A stretch of 64,000 nt of DNA from Myxococcus sp. RHSTA-1-4 (GTDB lineage: Bacteria; Myxococcota; Myxococcia; Myxococcales; Myxococcaceae), in the NCBI RefSeq assembly GCF_020037125.1, contig NZ_JAIQDG010000046.1, positions 1 to 64,000 on the forward strand. The letters run 5' to 3'. Each line of letters opens with the position of its first letter. The first letter of the stretch is position 1. Positions 19,901 through 25,387 of this stretch are shown here, one piece after another. The notes under the pieces were generated by a model that worked only from the letters and a program-made list of their open reading frames with translations, had not been told where the DNA came from and did not search any database. Both the position numbers and the translations under genes were made by a program.

Positions 19901-20182
19901 CTTGAGGCCGCGCAGCGCCGGCAGCGGGTCCTTGCCAATCAGCAGCGCACGCTTGAGCAGCTCCTCGGCGCGAGGCGCGTTGCGCTGGCGCTCGTGGGCC
20001 AGCTCCGCCGCGCGGCACAACACGCGCACGGCCTCGTCGGCGGGGACGTCACGAGAGCGCCCCTCGTAGAGGCGGATCAGCTCCTCTACTCGGCCGGCCT
20101 TCTCGAGGGCGGCTTCGGCTTCGACGAAGGTCCGGTCATCGGACACGCGCAGCGTGGGACGCGGGGGCGTGGGCTGTTGCAT
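7907..20182 (-). CDS. gltI: Giant TPR gliding motility protein GltI (AgmK)
   Basis: About 4091-aa cytoplasmic scaffold of the gliding machine. From near the N-terminus to about residue 3750 it is an almost unbroken array of TPR-like helical hairpins, with units such as 'LARVLEKL..', 'A..AWRKVLELRPTD.EAL..L..L'. Many carry the signature 'LDP.N..AL.AL..LY...G'. The final ~320 residues are not TPR ('HNHLFHPKARGPLAEL', 'EYHVHHYRYVARLLGME', ending VEVQVRK) and form a separate unrecognised domain. The M. xanthus homologue, as I recall, is about 3800 aa, so this one is somewhat longer. There is no signal peptide. The ATG at 20182 is chosen because upstream residues are low-quality, but its Shine-Dalgarno sequence is weak. 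An intrinsic terminator upstream (20275-20294) suggests separate transcription from gltD-H. Confidence 0.93.
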   Translation of the reverse strand: MQQPTPPRPTLRVSDDRTFVEAEAALEKAGRVEELIRLYEGRSRDVPADEAVRVLCRAAELAHERQRNAPRAEELLKRALLIGKDPLPALRGLKRLHESRQDAASLADVLERLGAATQGEEGAGHYLKAADLYEQKLFRRDRAVLCLQRAARAKPDRALFRRVRQLLLSEQLFQPAFEALEREREALGDAGMAEEYAALSERLVDDPTEHALANKVLEVARALEPQNARVEKATRALQRFEQTWRDRVRMLRSMSLEERDRKSAARLSLLVAKLFAWYDPGAAGKVKEALDRCFLLWPGMPEGLALIEKMAERAGGDFAPAIAQIEAMAGEVKDRAAQVDLWLRVGTLRLGRLNDGDGALAAFEKAVAADASRADAASLTAELLLERGRAADAVAVLERYLGTLKDKAAQAAMRLRLAELCLTQLKDSEAARAHLEAALKLDSTQALAAFQLARLLAEDDELEAVVPLLDLALLAPRPRAERVAFCEALALMFEEKDDARGAFEVLARALELDPGRPLLLGTVVEHAEKAQAQPALALALQRAAQAAPVAEVAATLWRQLAQLLQGPLADPVRAEAAWREVLARVPGDAAATEAVKSLQVAAALADDPRARVEAELARREAAGASPEELESLMRQWVLLAPEDPVAVQRLQALCVALSKFDEAAALAGRLAGLAETQLERNEWTARQAKLYAERLGRQQDAADLFLSLLSEGVSTGVVVGGLERLASAGVRTVEIAEALAAHYGRTGDHQRQVAALQQQLEATTDAAARKRLFALLASIHEKQLADSRAAFDVRMRALREDPKDESGRAEALRLARDLSAHAELGRVLRTLASELEDPALAVSLLTEAAGLAEEGGLAAEAIASLEAAVGRAPESNAVLQRLVKLYGRAGRAADAEGLLRKRIQGSRGPERLELLLQLVDLNTELGRPAQAAEALQSALSHGAEEGRHLPRLAELYEKAGRTRELGDTLARMIELAESAGEADKVARLKLRRAQLLQGSQDGSVEAVRSYADILTQRPTDPDALAALEAMLASGPAREAAARVLVPALERTKDHRKLVATLDVLAEVAKDDAARVQALRHAAQVHLAHLRQPELAFAALARALRLAPGDAGLRSTARQAAEDADALDSYAEILAELAEEGDVGPARLALLRELAEVQEKKLDDKAGAVKALRSLLALEPGNLDSLRALQRLHRAGEEWAALAEVLEKLAAATPEPAEQLVFLREAALLHETRLTDRESAAAAWRAIAERDPANREAAAALDRLYTELERNDDLAWALELRRKQEGQSPQGREVSFRLAELKRTELDDPNAALGLYKRILAEDPGHPGARAALEEWVKAAVPASGAALEVLDPVLAQVGDHARRVALREARMESALTVEKILLAGEVRRIYERDMNQASLAFMSAVKSFAQGLDREGVRPDLERLARETGSHEVLAEIYETAALELTSGDPAALELLRRSAELRESLDQPEEAARLWKNLLADAPQDRQALEALSRLYEKGQNAKSLSEVYTRQAQLSTDPAERVGLLLKAGEAYANAGEDSKAIETYRSALALRKVPEGLLALEKLYAKSRRFVEQADVLDQLADGAADDNARRGWLLKRAQLLEKEVGPAESLPVYRRLLELAPGDGQVVAGLERLMAHDGPRVEAARLLEPVYRGLNDTRKLVEVAEVLLPGVAPERRLEHLQEIAMLREALGQTSLAFVARLRAFNEFPQEAAVRDELERLAADSGSFEEVAGAYEDQLERDPQEPLAGDLWRRLAAIYDNRLKRYDLAVRALEEVSRRDPKNKTVLESIARVHRRTGAHRELALVMRRQVAAEENASSQVNLLFELAHLAEETLADKALAAQAYREILTLRPENGNALKLLGRVLAETERWPELAQHIEREIQLADARGALEEASDLRVRLGRLKVTRLEDPRGALELYQAVLAHRAGHAGAVGALEEMARSDSPLRGAAASALEPIFASVGNHLKQVEMLESRASAETVPQERAALLRRIAEIYSGSLENPEMGFVSATRALRELPDDLRSLEMCVALVDKAEAPEELSAVLAEVAPKAGDASRAELYRALARIQTDLGEPAEALASWKRVLELRPTDTEALDGTVRLVASQGKPTELLEVLRRQLAVAEEPARRAAVLFQMGTLQEEQLKDSLSALATFRRLLELKPDDVAALERMEALCQKQERWPELADVLAKRIALLPPEEGVELKFRLATVRESRLLDRTGALALYGEVLAVQPNHAGAVGRLEALVTREPQNLLAVETLLRALRAAGDVPRLAQVIETRVGVSTDAFERKALLGELATLREAQGEAELAFLALFRAFKEDPNDGEVRRRLENATDAADSYDELVAAYEEALPRVAEAADAAQVCLKLGQLLETKLRDSDRAVSYYERARTLHPAVQDKALVALDRLYMHLEAWPELAGILEALVTGATEPADKVGYLFRLGQLYQERLDSPDRAAGAYEAILKLEPAHLASARLLEGIYESANASEKLYAILKLQADKVSGAERDRVLAKMAQVSSEGLADLDRSIELYRELLAKNSRNEQAFSALESLYERADRPKDLRELLEGRLAATLDPREVVRLNERLGRVVYRLLKQPDDAVPYFKAALDRDPRHRGVLDSLRDLYDETGQREELVGVLRRLIPLQESSEGVKALRLRLAEVLAGMGRREEALDAARRALEVEPHQVPDLERVYALFESLRAWNDAVRALELKVQVHLAAEEREQAVATHFAVADLWVGQGGKPELAAGALEKVLELDPANRTAYERACALYKTHNDWRAYATVMDRYMPHLVTNEEKLAALRELARVQEERLGQKDVAFLALCRALQLDASDDTLREEVERLADETGSHEELAAVYEEVADELPRGTLAERLYATLARVHDTRLDDPQAAEGAFRKILEFDPTNATALDGLAAVFQRRGRDKEYVVALEQKLEAAGSIEQRKGILREIARVWDEKLEDPSEAASALLRALELEPDAETLGVLTALYRRQRSWPDVASTLLRARDLADTVEERARIQVEVAGVYERDIGDDEAAVAAYRQALELDPVNRTALEALERLHTRLDQPADLLAIYERMLELSEDWREKVRVLFRSATIWEDKYQNPANADVCVEGVLSIDPQNVQAIKALIRLRRMQGRWEDLISAYERQLSLAVSPQEQAELYVDIGNVQYQQLKALDKAVNSYHAALAADPACRPALHALGNLYERSGNWPFALEMLAKEAELAGQTPDAVELYYRLGKINEDMLMDSGSARSAYQQALAIDAGHLPSIRALKGIQEQEKDWSGYEQTLLQEAEQTEDPVAKGRALLDVARYHAETREDRETATGYWEQALKHIPDSLEAARPLADVYIAREDWASGERMLDIVTRKMAEKAMAEKDSVSAADLCRQLYRLGYVAEKLGKRDKALSCYEKAYELDATYLPALEGYGNLLVQTRRYEGALKVFQTILIHHREELTDLEVVEVYWQIGDIHAALGQADRAQNHFEKALAIDPGHEPTLRALVALMDKAAQYEKSAELRQQLVGVLEGEAKAKVALDLGRIARDHLHDPYMAIDAFTTALKAQPDAPEVMDQLYVLLRETRQGQKAADVLARMLALPALAMEPHKAKRVWFALGELRRDDLKDVEGATQAFNAALDLDPRFVEAFSALEAMLGAARQWKSLEENYTKMLGRLPKTPETHVARMALWRALGDLYLQVLKHPEGAVAAYGVAAKGLPDDAAVQETFAEVAGQMPGKEEEAIAALRRALPNTTDPRKVCGQLVRLAALRKDYDGAWLAAQASSGLLGEAGEDEQEILTKLGPYAKKKDVAQRPLNDQLWHNHLFHPKARGPLAELMGLLFEKVGHLYAVPFPQYQLVPKKHRIDVASAQEYHVHHYRYVARLLGMEAVELYSPFLVATRERMAKRSNEPAPEPLINVELLQTHPACVRVGGKYFAEQGQKEVYYLLGRTLALARPELAFSQRVAVERLEAILQAALSLVVGNVRIAEAQHLVEPERRLLEKSLSEPDRAALAKAARAWLPGATPQAVRQYLEGAELTAARAGLFAAGEMEPVRRLVQGETGSAFRVPVRNKLRELLVFATSEDLHALRVAVGTHVEVQVRK

Positions 20183-20274
20183 GGAGTTGGCGGGCCTCGG
20201 AATGGGAATGGAATGCAGCGGGGGCGCCAGCGGCCGGAACTCTACCGGTCGCAAGCGCCCCCGAGCAATCATGC

Positions 20275-20294
20275 AAAACCCGCCAAGCGGCGGG
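20275..20294 (-). terminator. Intrinsic terminator upstream of gltI
   Basis: On the minus strand a 6-bp GC stem (CCCGCC/GGCGGG, loop of 4, 20279-20294) is followed directly by TTTT (20275-20278) and preceded by an A-rich stretch. This is the only hairpin in the cluster with a clear U-tract. It lies 17 bp past the stop of the RGG/TPR gene (20312) and before gltI. Confidence 0.7.
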
Positions 20295-20311
20295 ATTTAT
20301 TGGCTTTCTTG

Positions 20312-22219
20312 CTACTCGGCCGAGGGAGCTGCCGGCGGCGCCTCGCCACCTTCGCTTCCCTCACCGCCCTCGCCCCCCTCCGCTTCGGCGGGGGCCGGGG
20401 CCACGGCGGGAGCCTCGGGCAGGGCCTTCGCCCGCTCCAGGCCGGCGTTGTCGCCGAGCTGGGTGTAGAGGGCGATGGCCTTCTCACGCTGCTGCAGCTC
20501 CTCCGCGAGCTGGGCGGCGCGCGCCGTGTTGCCGAGCTTCTCGTGCAGCGGGAGCGCCTTGTCCTTGCGGCCGGCGCCCTCCCAGGCCTCGGCGGCCGCG
20601 GCGATGTCGCCGAGCAGCTCCAGCCACCGGGCACGGCCCGCCGGCTTCTGCTCCGCCTCGGCGCGGGCCAGCTCGCGCTGGGCCAGCTCCTTCGCCTCGT
20701 CATCCAGCTTCAGCCGCTGCATGAAGTGGAAGGCCTTGGGCGGCGGCAGGGGGCTGAGCACCTCCACCGCCTCGCGGCGCTGGCCCACCGCCACCAGCAG
20801 GGTGGCGGCACCGAGCCTGTCACCGCGCTCCACCAGGCTCTTCACCTCCAGCCCGCGGATGCGGTTGGCGCTGGCCATGTCCCGGGAGCGCTCGTACGAC
20901 TTGCGTGCCAGGGTGAGCTTGCCGGCCCGCTCGTAGGCGAGCGCCGCCTGGTCGAACTGGCGCGCGCGCTCGTACAGCCGGGCCACGTTCTCGAAGTCGC
21001 CCTTGCCCACGTAGTGCTCCATGAGGAGCTCGTAGGCGCCGGCCTTCTCCAGCGTGGGAGCGAGCTGGTCCGGGGGCAGCGTGCCCACCAGCCGGCGCGC
21101 CGCGTCGTTGTCGCCAGCGGCCAGGGCGTTGCGCAGGGCGCTCTTGTGGTCCCCGCCCGCCTCGAACAGGCGCGCGGCCTCCGCGAAGCTGTTGTTGCGC
21201 TCGTGCAGCCGGCCCGCGTCACGCGTGCGGCCCATGCCCTCGAGCTGCTTCGCCTGCTCCTCCCAGGTGCCGGTCAGCTCGGGCAGCGGGCGCTCGCCCC
21301 GCTCGGGACGGGGGCCGCGCTCGCCTCGCTCGGGACGGGGACCGCGCTCGGGACGCTCGCCGCGCTCACGGCGCTCCCCCCGCTCGGGACGCTCGCCGCG
21401 CTCGCGACGCTCTCCCCGTTCACGGCGCTCGCCCCGCTCGGGACGCTCGCCGCGCTCACGGCGCGCCTCGGCCGGAGGCGCCGCGGCCTCCTCGGGCTCC
21501 GCGCCCGGCTGGCGGCCGCTGGCGGTGAAGGCCGCCTCGGCGCGCTCGCTGTCTCCCGCCGCGCGCCAGGCCTGGCCCACCAGGAACATCACGTCCGTCC
21601 AGGCGTCGAACTTCTCCTTCGCCGGGTCCACGGCCGGAGCCGCGGGAGCCGCGCCTTCCGCGGGAGCGGCACCCTCGGCGGGAGCCTCCGCCGGAGCCGC
21701 ACCCTCGGCGGGAGCGGCGGCCTCGGCCGCGGCCTCCGTGGGAGCCTCCGCCGGAGCAGCAGCCTCCGCCGGAGCGGCCGGAGCTTCCGGCGCGGGCGGC
21801 TTGGGCTGCCGCTGTACGCGCAGCAGCGTGGTGATGAGGCGGCCACGCGTGTTGAGGTCCAGGTCCTCCAGGGACTTGAGGCGCATGGGCCGCAGCGAGC
21901 GGACGATGGCCTGCAGGGGCCCCTTCTCCGCCGTGAAGTCCGTCTTGGAGAGGGCCTTCTCCAGCGTGCTCAACTCGGCGATGACACGCTGGCCGGGGCC
22001 GACGGGCCCCTCGTCACGGTCTCTCCGGCCACGGCCCTCGCCGCGGCCACGGCCGCCATCTCTTCCACCCGGGCCACCAGGGCCACCCCGGCCGCCAAAG
22101 CCTCCACCCCCGAAACCACCGCCTCCCGGACCTTCACGACGAGGGCCCTGACCCGGCGCACCCCCGTCACGGCCACGCCCACCGGGGCGCGGCCCACCGC
22201 TTCCATTCTCCTGAGGCAC
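20312..22219 (-). CDS. RGG/RGE-repeat TPR protein in the gliding cluster
   Basis: 635-aa protein with no signal peptide. Residues 1-75 are Gly/Arg/Asp-rich with RGG-like motifs (GGRGRDGG, GGGGFGGGG, RDGGRGRGEGRGRR). A short folded stretch follows (~76-130, 'VIAELSTLEKALSK'), then an Ala/Pro/Glu linker, a second folded piece, and about ten copies of a six-residue charged unit ERGER(P/R). The rest (about 315-600) is TPR-like ('ARLYERARQFDQAALAYERAG'). The start is a GTG at 22219 with GGGAGAAA upstream, 12 bp after the gltH stop, so it is translationally close-coupled. It sits where M. xanthus has MXAN_4864/4865 genes next to gltI. Whether it belongs to the machine is unknown. Confidence 0.85.
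   Translation of the reverse strand: MPQENGSGGPRPGGRGRDGGAPGQGPRREGPGGGGFGGGGFGGRGGPGGPGGRDGGRGRGEGRGRRDRDEGPVGPGQRVIAELSTLEKALSKTDFTAEKGPLQAIVRSLRPMRLKSLEDLDLNTRGRLITTLLRVQRQPKPPAPEAPAAPAEAAAPAEAPTEAAAEAAAPAEGAAPAEAPAEGAAPAEGAAPAAPAVDPAKEKFDAWTDVMFLVGQAWRAAGDSERAEAAFTASGRQPGAEPEEAAAPPAEARRERGERPERGERRERGERRERGERPERGERRERGERPERGPRPERGERGPRPERGERPLPELTGTWEEQAKQLEGMGRTRDAGRLHERNNSFAEAARLFEAGGDHKSALRNALAAGDNDAARRLVGTLPPDQLAPTLEKAGAYELLMEHYVGKGDFENVARLYERARQFDQAALAYERAGKLTLARKSYERSRDMASANRIRGLEVKSLVERGDRLGAATLLVAVGQRREAVEVLSPLPPPKAFHFMQRLKLDDEAKELAQRELARAEAEQKPAGRARWLELLGDIAAAAEAWEGAGRKDKALPLHEKLGNTARAAQLAEELQQREKAIALYTQLGDNAGLERAKALPEAPAVAPAPAEAEGGEGGEGSEGGEAPPAAPSAE
21288..21463 (-). repeat. 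In-frame 18-bp tandem repeat encoding ERGER(P/R)
   Basis: About ten degenerate 18-bp units encode alternating ERGERP and ERGERR, creating a run of regularly spaced Arg and Glu residues with no net charge. On the plus strand it is visible as repeated 'cgctcgggacgctcgccg'-like blocks. Copy-number variation between strains is likely. Confidence 0.8.
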
Positions 22220-22231
22220 GTCTTTCTCCCG

Positions 22232-22861
22232 CTAGAACGCGTAGCGAATGTTCGGCGCCACGGCGAACCCGAAGGTGCCCCCGGAAACGAGGTAGTTCCC
22301 CGTCACCTCGAGCCCCACGGAAAAGTGGCGCAGCCTTGTGTAGTACTCCACTCCGGGCCCGGCAAACACAAGAATGTCGGACTCGGGGAGGAGACGCTTC
22401 GGCGAGAACATCGCATAACCCGCGCCACCGCGGAGGTAGAACCACGTGCGCTTCACTTCCTGGCTGTCCGCCAGGCCCAGCAGGCGCGCGCGCAGCACCG
22501 CGCCGGTGGCCATCGACGAGAAGTCGCCGGACACCGCGCCGCCCGAGTTGCCCACGTACTCGGCGCTCGTCCGGATGCTGGAGCCCATGATGAACACGCC
22601 CAGCGAGAGGCTCTCCCCCAGGTCGACACCCACCTCGACCTGAGCCATGGGCCCCGAGGAGAAGGGCCGCGGCGTGCCCTCGGGGGCCGGCGGGTTGGTG
22701 AGGAACAGCGGGCCACCCAGCACCGCGAAGTACACGCCACGCTCGATTTCGTCGAAGGTGACGGCGGGGCGGTCCCCGTTGGCGGGGGTGGGCTGCTGGG
22801 CGCTCGCGGCCAGGGGGAGGACGAACGCGGCGCACAGGGCGAAGGGGGCGAGGGCTTTCAT
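22232..22861 (-). CDS. gltH: Outer-membrane gliding motility protein GltH
   Basis: 209-aa predicted outer-membrane beta-barrel protein. It has a Sec signal peptide (MKALAPFALCAAFVLPLAASA) and then short alternating-hydrophobic strands separated by turns, ending in 'PNIRYAF' with a C-terminal Phe as in barrels inserted by Bam. In M. xanthus GltH is one of the outer-membrane parts of the adhesion complex with GltA, GltB and GltK. The ATG at 22861 is preferred over the open frame to 23023 because of the signal peptide and AGGA upstream. It follows gltG by 106 bp, a gap that contains a strong hairpin. The assignment rests on position and barrel-like features rather than on strong motifs. Confidence 0.8.
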   Translation of the reverse strand: MKALAPFALCAAFVLPLAASAQQPTPANGDRPAVTFDEIERGVYFAVLGGPLFLTNPPAPEGTPRPFSSGPMAQVEVGVDLGESLSLGVFIMGSSIRTSAEYVGNSGGAVSGDFSSMATGAVLRARLLGLADSQEVKRTWFYLRGGAGYAMFSPKRLLPESDILVFAGPGVEYYTRLRHFSVGLEVTGNYLVSGGTFGFAVAPNIRYAF

Positions 22862-22915
22862 GCGGTCCTGAGGTTGGCGCGGCCCACGTGGGGGACGGGA
22901 GCCGGTGGAAACGGC

Positions 22916-22945
22916 GCGGGCAGCCCCATTCGCGGGGCCGCCCGC
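22916..22945 (-). terminator. Hairpin between gltG and gltH
   Basis: A 12-bp stem with one mismatch (22916-22927 against 22934-22945, loop ATTCGC) begins 22 bp past the gltG stop. It could be an attenuator, a terminator or an RNA processing site inside the operon. No T-run follows. Confidence 0.5.
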
Positions 22946-22967
22946 TGAACAATCAGACAGCCCGGCG

Positions 22968-24905
22968 CTACTCGCCGGCCTGCTTGAAGATGAACGGGTA
23001 GGTGACGACGACCACGCCACCACCCTTGGGCTCGGGGAACTTCCAGGTACGCACGCGGCCCGCCACGCACGTCTCCAGCTCCGCGTTGCCCGCGGTGGAC
23101 TGGGCCACCGAGGACGACGCCACCGAGCCCGTGGCGGTGATGACGAATTTCACCGCCACCTTGCCGCCCAGCTTCGGGTAGCGGTTGAGCAGGCTCTCGT
23201 AGCAGTAGCGAATCTGCCCGCGGTTCATCTGGATGACCTTGCGGATGAGCTCCTTGTCCAGCGAGCCCATGACCTCCGGATCGGACGAGGTGATGCCGAC
23301 GTCGACGCTCTGCTTGCCGCCGAGCACGCCCACGCCGCTGCCGTAGGTGCCGGTGCCGCCACCGCGGCCCTTGGTGCCGATGCCGCCGATGCCGATGGTG
23401 TCACCCGTGCCGCCGCCACCGCCGCCGGAGCCGCGCAGGCCCAGGCCGCCGAAGCCGCCGGAGTCACCCGCCTTGGCGCCGAACATGTTGCCCATGGCGC
23501 TCTTCAGGTCGCCGCCCAGGCCGCTCTTGCCGAACACGGTGGAGATGCCGCCCTTGCCGCCGCCGAAAATCTTGGCCGTCAGCGCGCGGGCCTCGTCCTT
23601 CTTGTTCGGGTCGCCCTTGGGCGCGGTGCGGTTGTTCGTCTTGGGCGCGTCCTTCTTGCCCATCTGCCCTTCGTCGCCGCGGCTCTTCGCCGCCATCTCG
23701 CCGCTCTGCTTCTTTTCCTTCTGCTGGTTGAGGCGCTCGAGGAACTTGTTCTTCTGCACCTCGGGCGGCTTGATGATGAGCTTGGCGATGCGGGCGCTGT
23801 CGGCGGACAGCTCATCCGCGTACTCGTCACCCTCGCCGGTGCGGTTGAGCGCGGTGATGACGAACGCGGTGGCCACGAAGAACATCACCAGGAAGATGTT
23901 GAGCGCCGTGTAGTCCAGCGACTCGCCCAGCGGCACCACCACGCGCTTGGGCACGGACTGGAAGGCCACCTCCAGGGTGACGCCGCCCAGGTCCACCCAG
24001 AAGAAGTCGTCCGCGTCCAGCGTCAGCGTGTACGCGTCGCCCTCGTGGGAGGCCTTGCCGGACTCGATGACCTCCTTGAGGTCCTTCGTCTCGCCCTTCC
24101 GGGTGAGCTCGCCCTTCATCTTGCCCGTGAAGCGCACGGAGAAGGACTGGCCGTCCGAGCGCAGCACCTCGAACTTCGGGGCGCCCAGCTTGGAGTCGCC
24201 CATGATGAAGTCCACGCCCGCGGCGCTGCCCACGGTGAACGCGCGCTTCTCGCCCGGAGGCAGGAAGAACTCGCCCACGCGCTGGTCTCCCCATGCGAAG
24301 CGCAGCCCCACGCCCAGCGGGCCGTTGGACTTCGTCCTGCGCACGGTGCGCACGCGCGGAGCGGCCTCCACCGGCGCGGCCGGGGCCTCGGCGGCCGGGG
24401 CCGGCTCCGCGGCGGGCACCACCACGTTCTGCTGCGTGGCGGCGAACGACGCGTCCAGCGCGCCCGAGACGGCGGCCTGGGGCGCCACGGCCCCCGCGGC
24501 CTGCGCCAGCCCCGCGGCGGGCGCCGGGGTGGCCAGGACGGGGTTCTTCTCCGTCGTCTCGTCGGTGCTCGCCGCGGCGACGGCCAGGTTGGCGGCGGCC
24601 ACCGCGGCCGGGTTCTCCAGGCGGATGGTGGTGCCACCCACGCGGATCTCGTCGCCAAAGCTCAGCTGGCCCTTGTTGACCCGCTTGCCGTTGACGTACG
24701 TGCCCTCGACGCTGCCCATGTCGATGATGGACATGGAGCCATCGCTGGCCACCTCGATGACGGAGTGGATTCGGCTGACCTTCTCGTCTTCCAGGCACAG
24801 GTGCGCGGAAGACAGACGGCCAATCTTGATGATGTCGCGCTCGTAGTCCTTGGAGGCGACCAGCGAGTCGCCCTTGAAGACCTTGAGTGTCAGAGGAACG
24901 GCCAT
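22968..24905 (-). CDS. gltG: Gliding motility protein GltG (PglI), FHA and TonB-like
   Basis: 645-aa inner-membrane protein. Residues 1-100 form an FHA domain with its phosphothreonine-binding signature: G-R at 'KIGRLSSAH', S-R-x-H at 'SRIHSVIE', and N-G at 'GTYVNGKR'. After an Ala/Pro linker comes a second beta-rich domain (about 185-320, 'FFLPPGEKRAFTVGSAAGVDFIMGD'). One transmembrane helix follows at about 333-355, then a charged stretch ('NKFLERLNQQKEKK'), a Gly-rich spacer, and a TonB-like AgmX/PglI C-terminal domain of ~95 aa ('NRGQIRYCYESLLNRYP', 'WKFPEPKGGG'). Its topology parallels GltJ. The start has AGGAG 6 nt upstream. In M. xanthus it links the cytoplasmic platform through the cell wall to outer-membrane Glt proteins. 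Confidence 0.93.
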   Translation of the reverse strand: MAVPLTLKVFKGDSLVASKDYERDIIKIGRLSSAHLCLEDEKVSRIHSVIEVASDGSMSIIDMGSVEGTYVNGKRVNKGQLSFGDEIRVGGTTIRLENPAAVAAANLAVAAASTDETTEKNPVLATPAPAAGLAQAAGAVAPQAAVSGALDASFAATQQNVVVPAAEPAPAAEAPAAPVEAAPRVRTVRRTKSNGPLGVGLRFAWGDQRVGEFFLPPGEKRAFTVGSAAGVDFIMGDSKLGAPKFEVLRSDGQSFSVRFTGKMKGELTRKGETKDLKEVIESGKASHEGDAYTLTLDADDFFWVDLGGVTLEVAFQSVPKRVVVPLGESLDYTALNIFLVMFFVATAFVITALNRTGEGDEYADELSADSARIAKLIIKPPEVQKNKFLERLNQQKEKKQSGEMAAKSRGDEGQMGKKDAPKTNNRTAPKGDPNKKDEARALTAKIFGGGKGGISTVFGKSGLGGDLKSAMGNMFGAKAGDSGGFGGLGLRGSGGGGGGTGDTIGIGGIGTKGRGGGTGTYGSGVGVLGGKQSVDVGITSSDPEVMGSLDKELIRKVIQMNRGQIRYCYESLLNRYPKLGGKVAVKFVITATGSVASSSVAQSTAGNAELETCVAGRVRTWKFPEPKGGGVVVVTYPFIFKQAGE

Positions 24906-24950
24906 GAGGGCTCCTACGTAGGGTGGGTGGTGGCTACAGACAACGCTCGC

Positions 24951-24985
24951 GCCGGCGGGTTCCCGCCTTTGCGACAGGCGCCGGC
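24951..24985 (-). other. Competing hairpins between gltF and gltG
   Basis: GCCGGCG (24951-24957) can pair with CGCCGGC (24979-24985). Alternatively GGCGGG (24954-24959) can pair with CCCGCC (24962-24967). The structures are mutually exclusive, overlap the gltF stop codon and end about 45 nt upstream of the gltG start. This could be an attenuator-like RNA element, but it could be incidental in such GC-rich DNA. Confidence 0.3.
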
Positions 24986-25260
24986 TACAGCTCCCCCACG
25001 GACTGCATCACCTTGTCCTCGAAGTCCTCGCGGATGCGGATGAGGTTCGAGTGCTTCACCTTGTCGCGGGCTTCGATGTACTCGCCGTCCGGCTTCGTGA
25101 GGTCACCCTCGATGGTGTCATCCTCGAAGTCGATGTTGGTGGTCTTGGAGTAGCGCACATTGCCCTCCCCTCCCCCACCCGACGAGGGCTTGTCGCCGTC
25201 GTCCTGGGCGAAGGCCGGGGCCACCGCGAGCACCGCACACAGCATCAGAGCCTTCCGCAT
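24985..25260 (-). CDS. gltF: Small gliding motility protein GltF
   Basis: 91-aa exported protein. Its short signal peptide (MRKALMLCAVLAVAPAFA) is followed by a Ser/Gly linker and a compact acidic region ('NIDFEDDTIEGDL', 'IRIREDFEDKV'). The ATG at 25260 has GGGAGG five to six nt upstream. The longer frame to 25305 adds only residues lacking signal character. It lies between gltE and gltG, as in M. xanthus, and the name rests mainly on that position and on the small size. The 'FEDDTIEGDL..PDGEYIEAR' segment resembles short regions before TonB-like domains in other gliding proteins. Confidence 0.8.
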   Translation of the reverse strand: MRKALMLCAVLAVAPAFAQDDGDKPSSGGGGEGNVRYSKTTNIDFEDDTIEGDLTKPDGEYIEARDKVKHSNLIRIREDFEDKVMQSVGEL

Positions 25261-25387
25261 CACTGCCTCCCGCGAGGGCCCCGCCGGGCCCGTGCCACAC
25301 CGCATCCCCCATTAAAGGGGATGCTCCAGGTTCGCATCATCCCCCGAGGCCCCGCTACAGCGAAGGCACCCGGGGACGTCGCACGTT

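Noticed and set aside
21283..21468. CRISPR-like appearance of the 18-bp repeats
   Set aside because: The units are contiguous, degenerate, in frame and have no spacers. They encode a peptide repeat.
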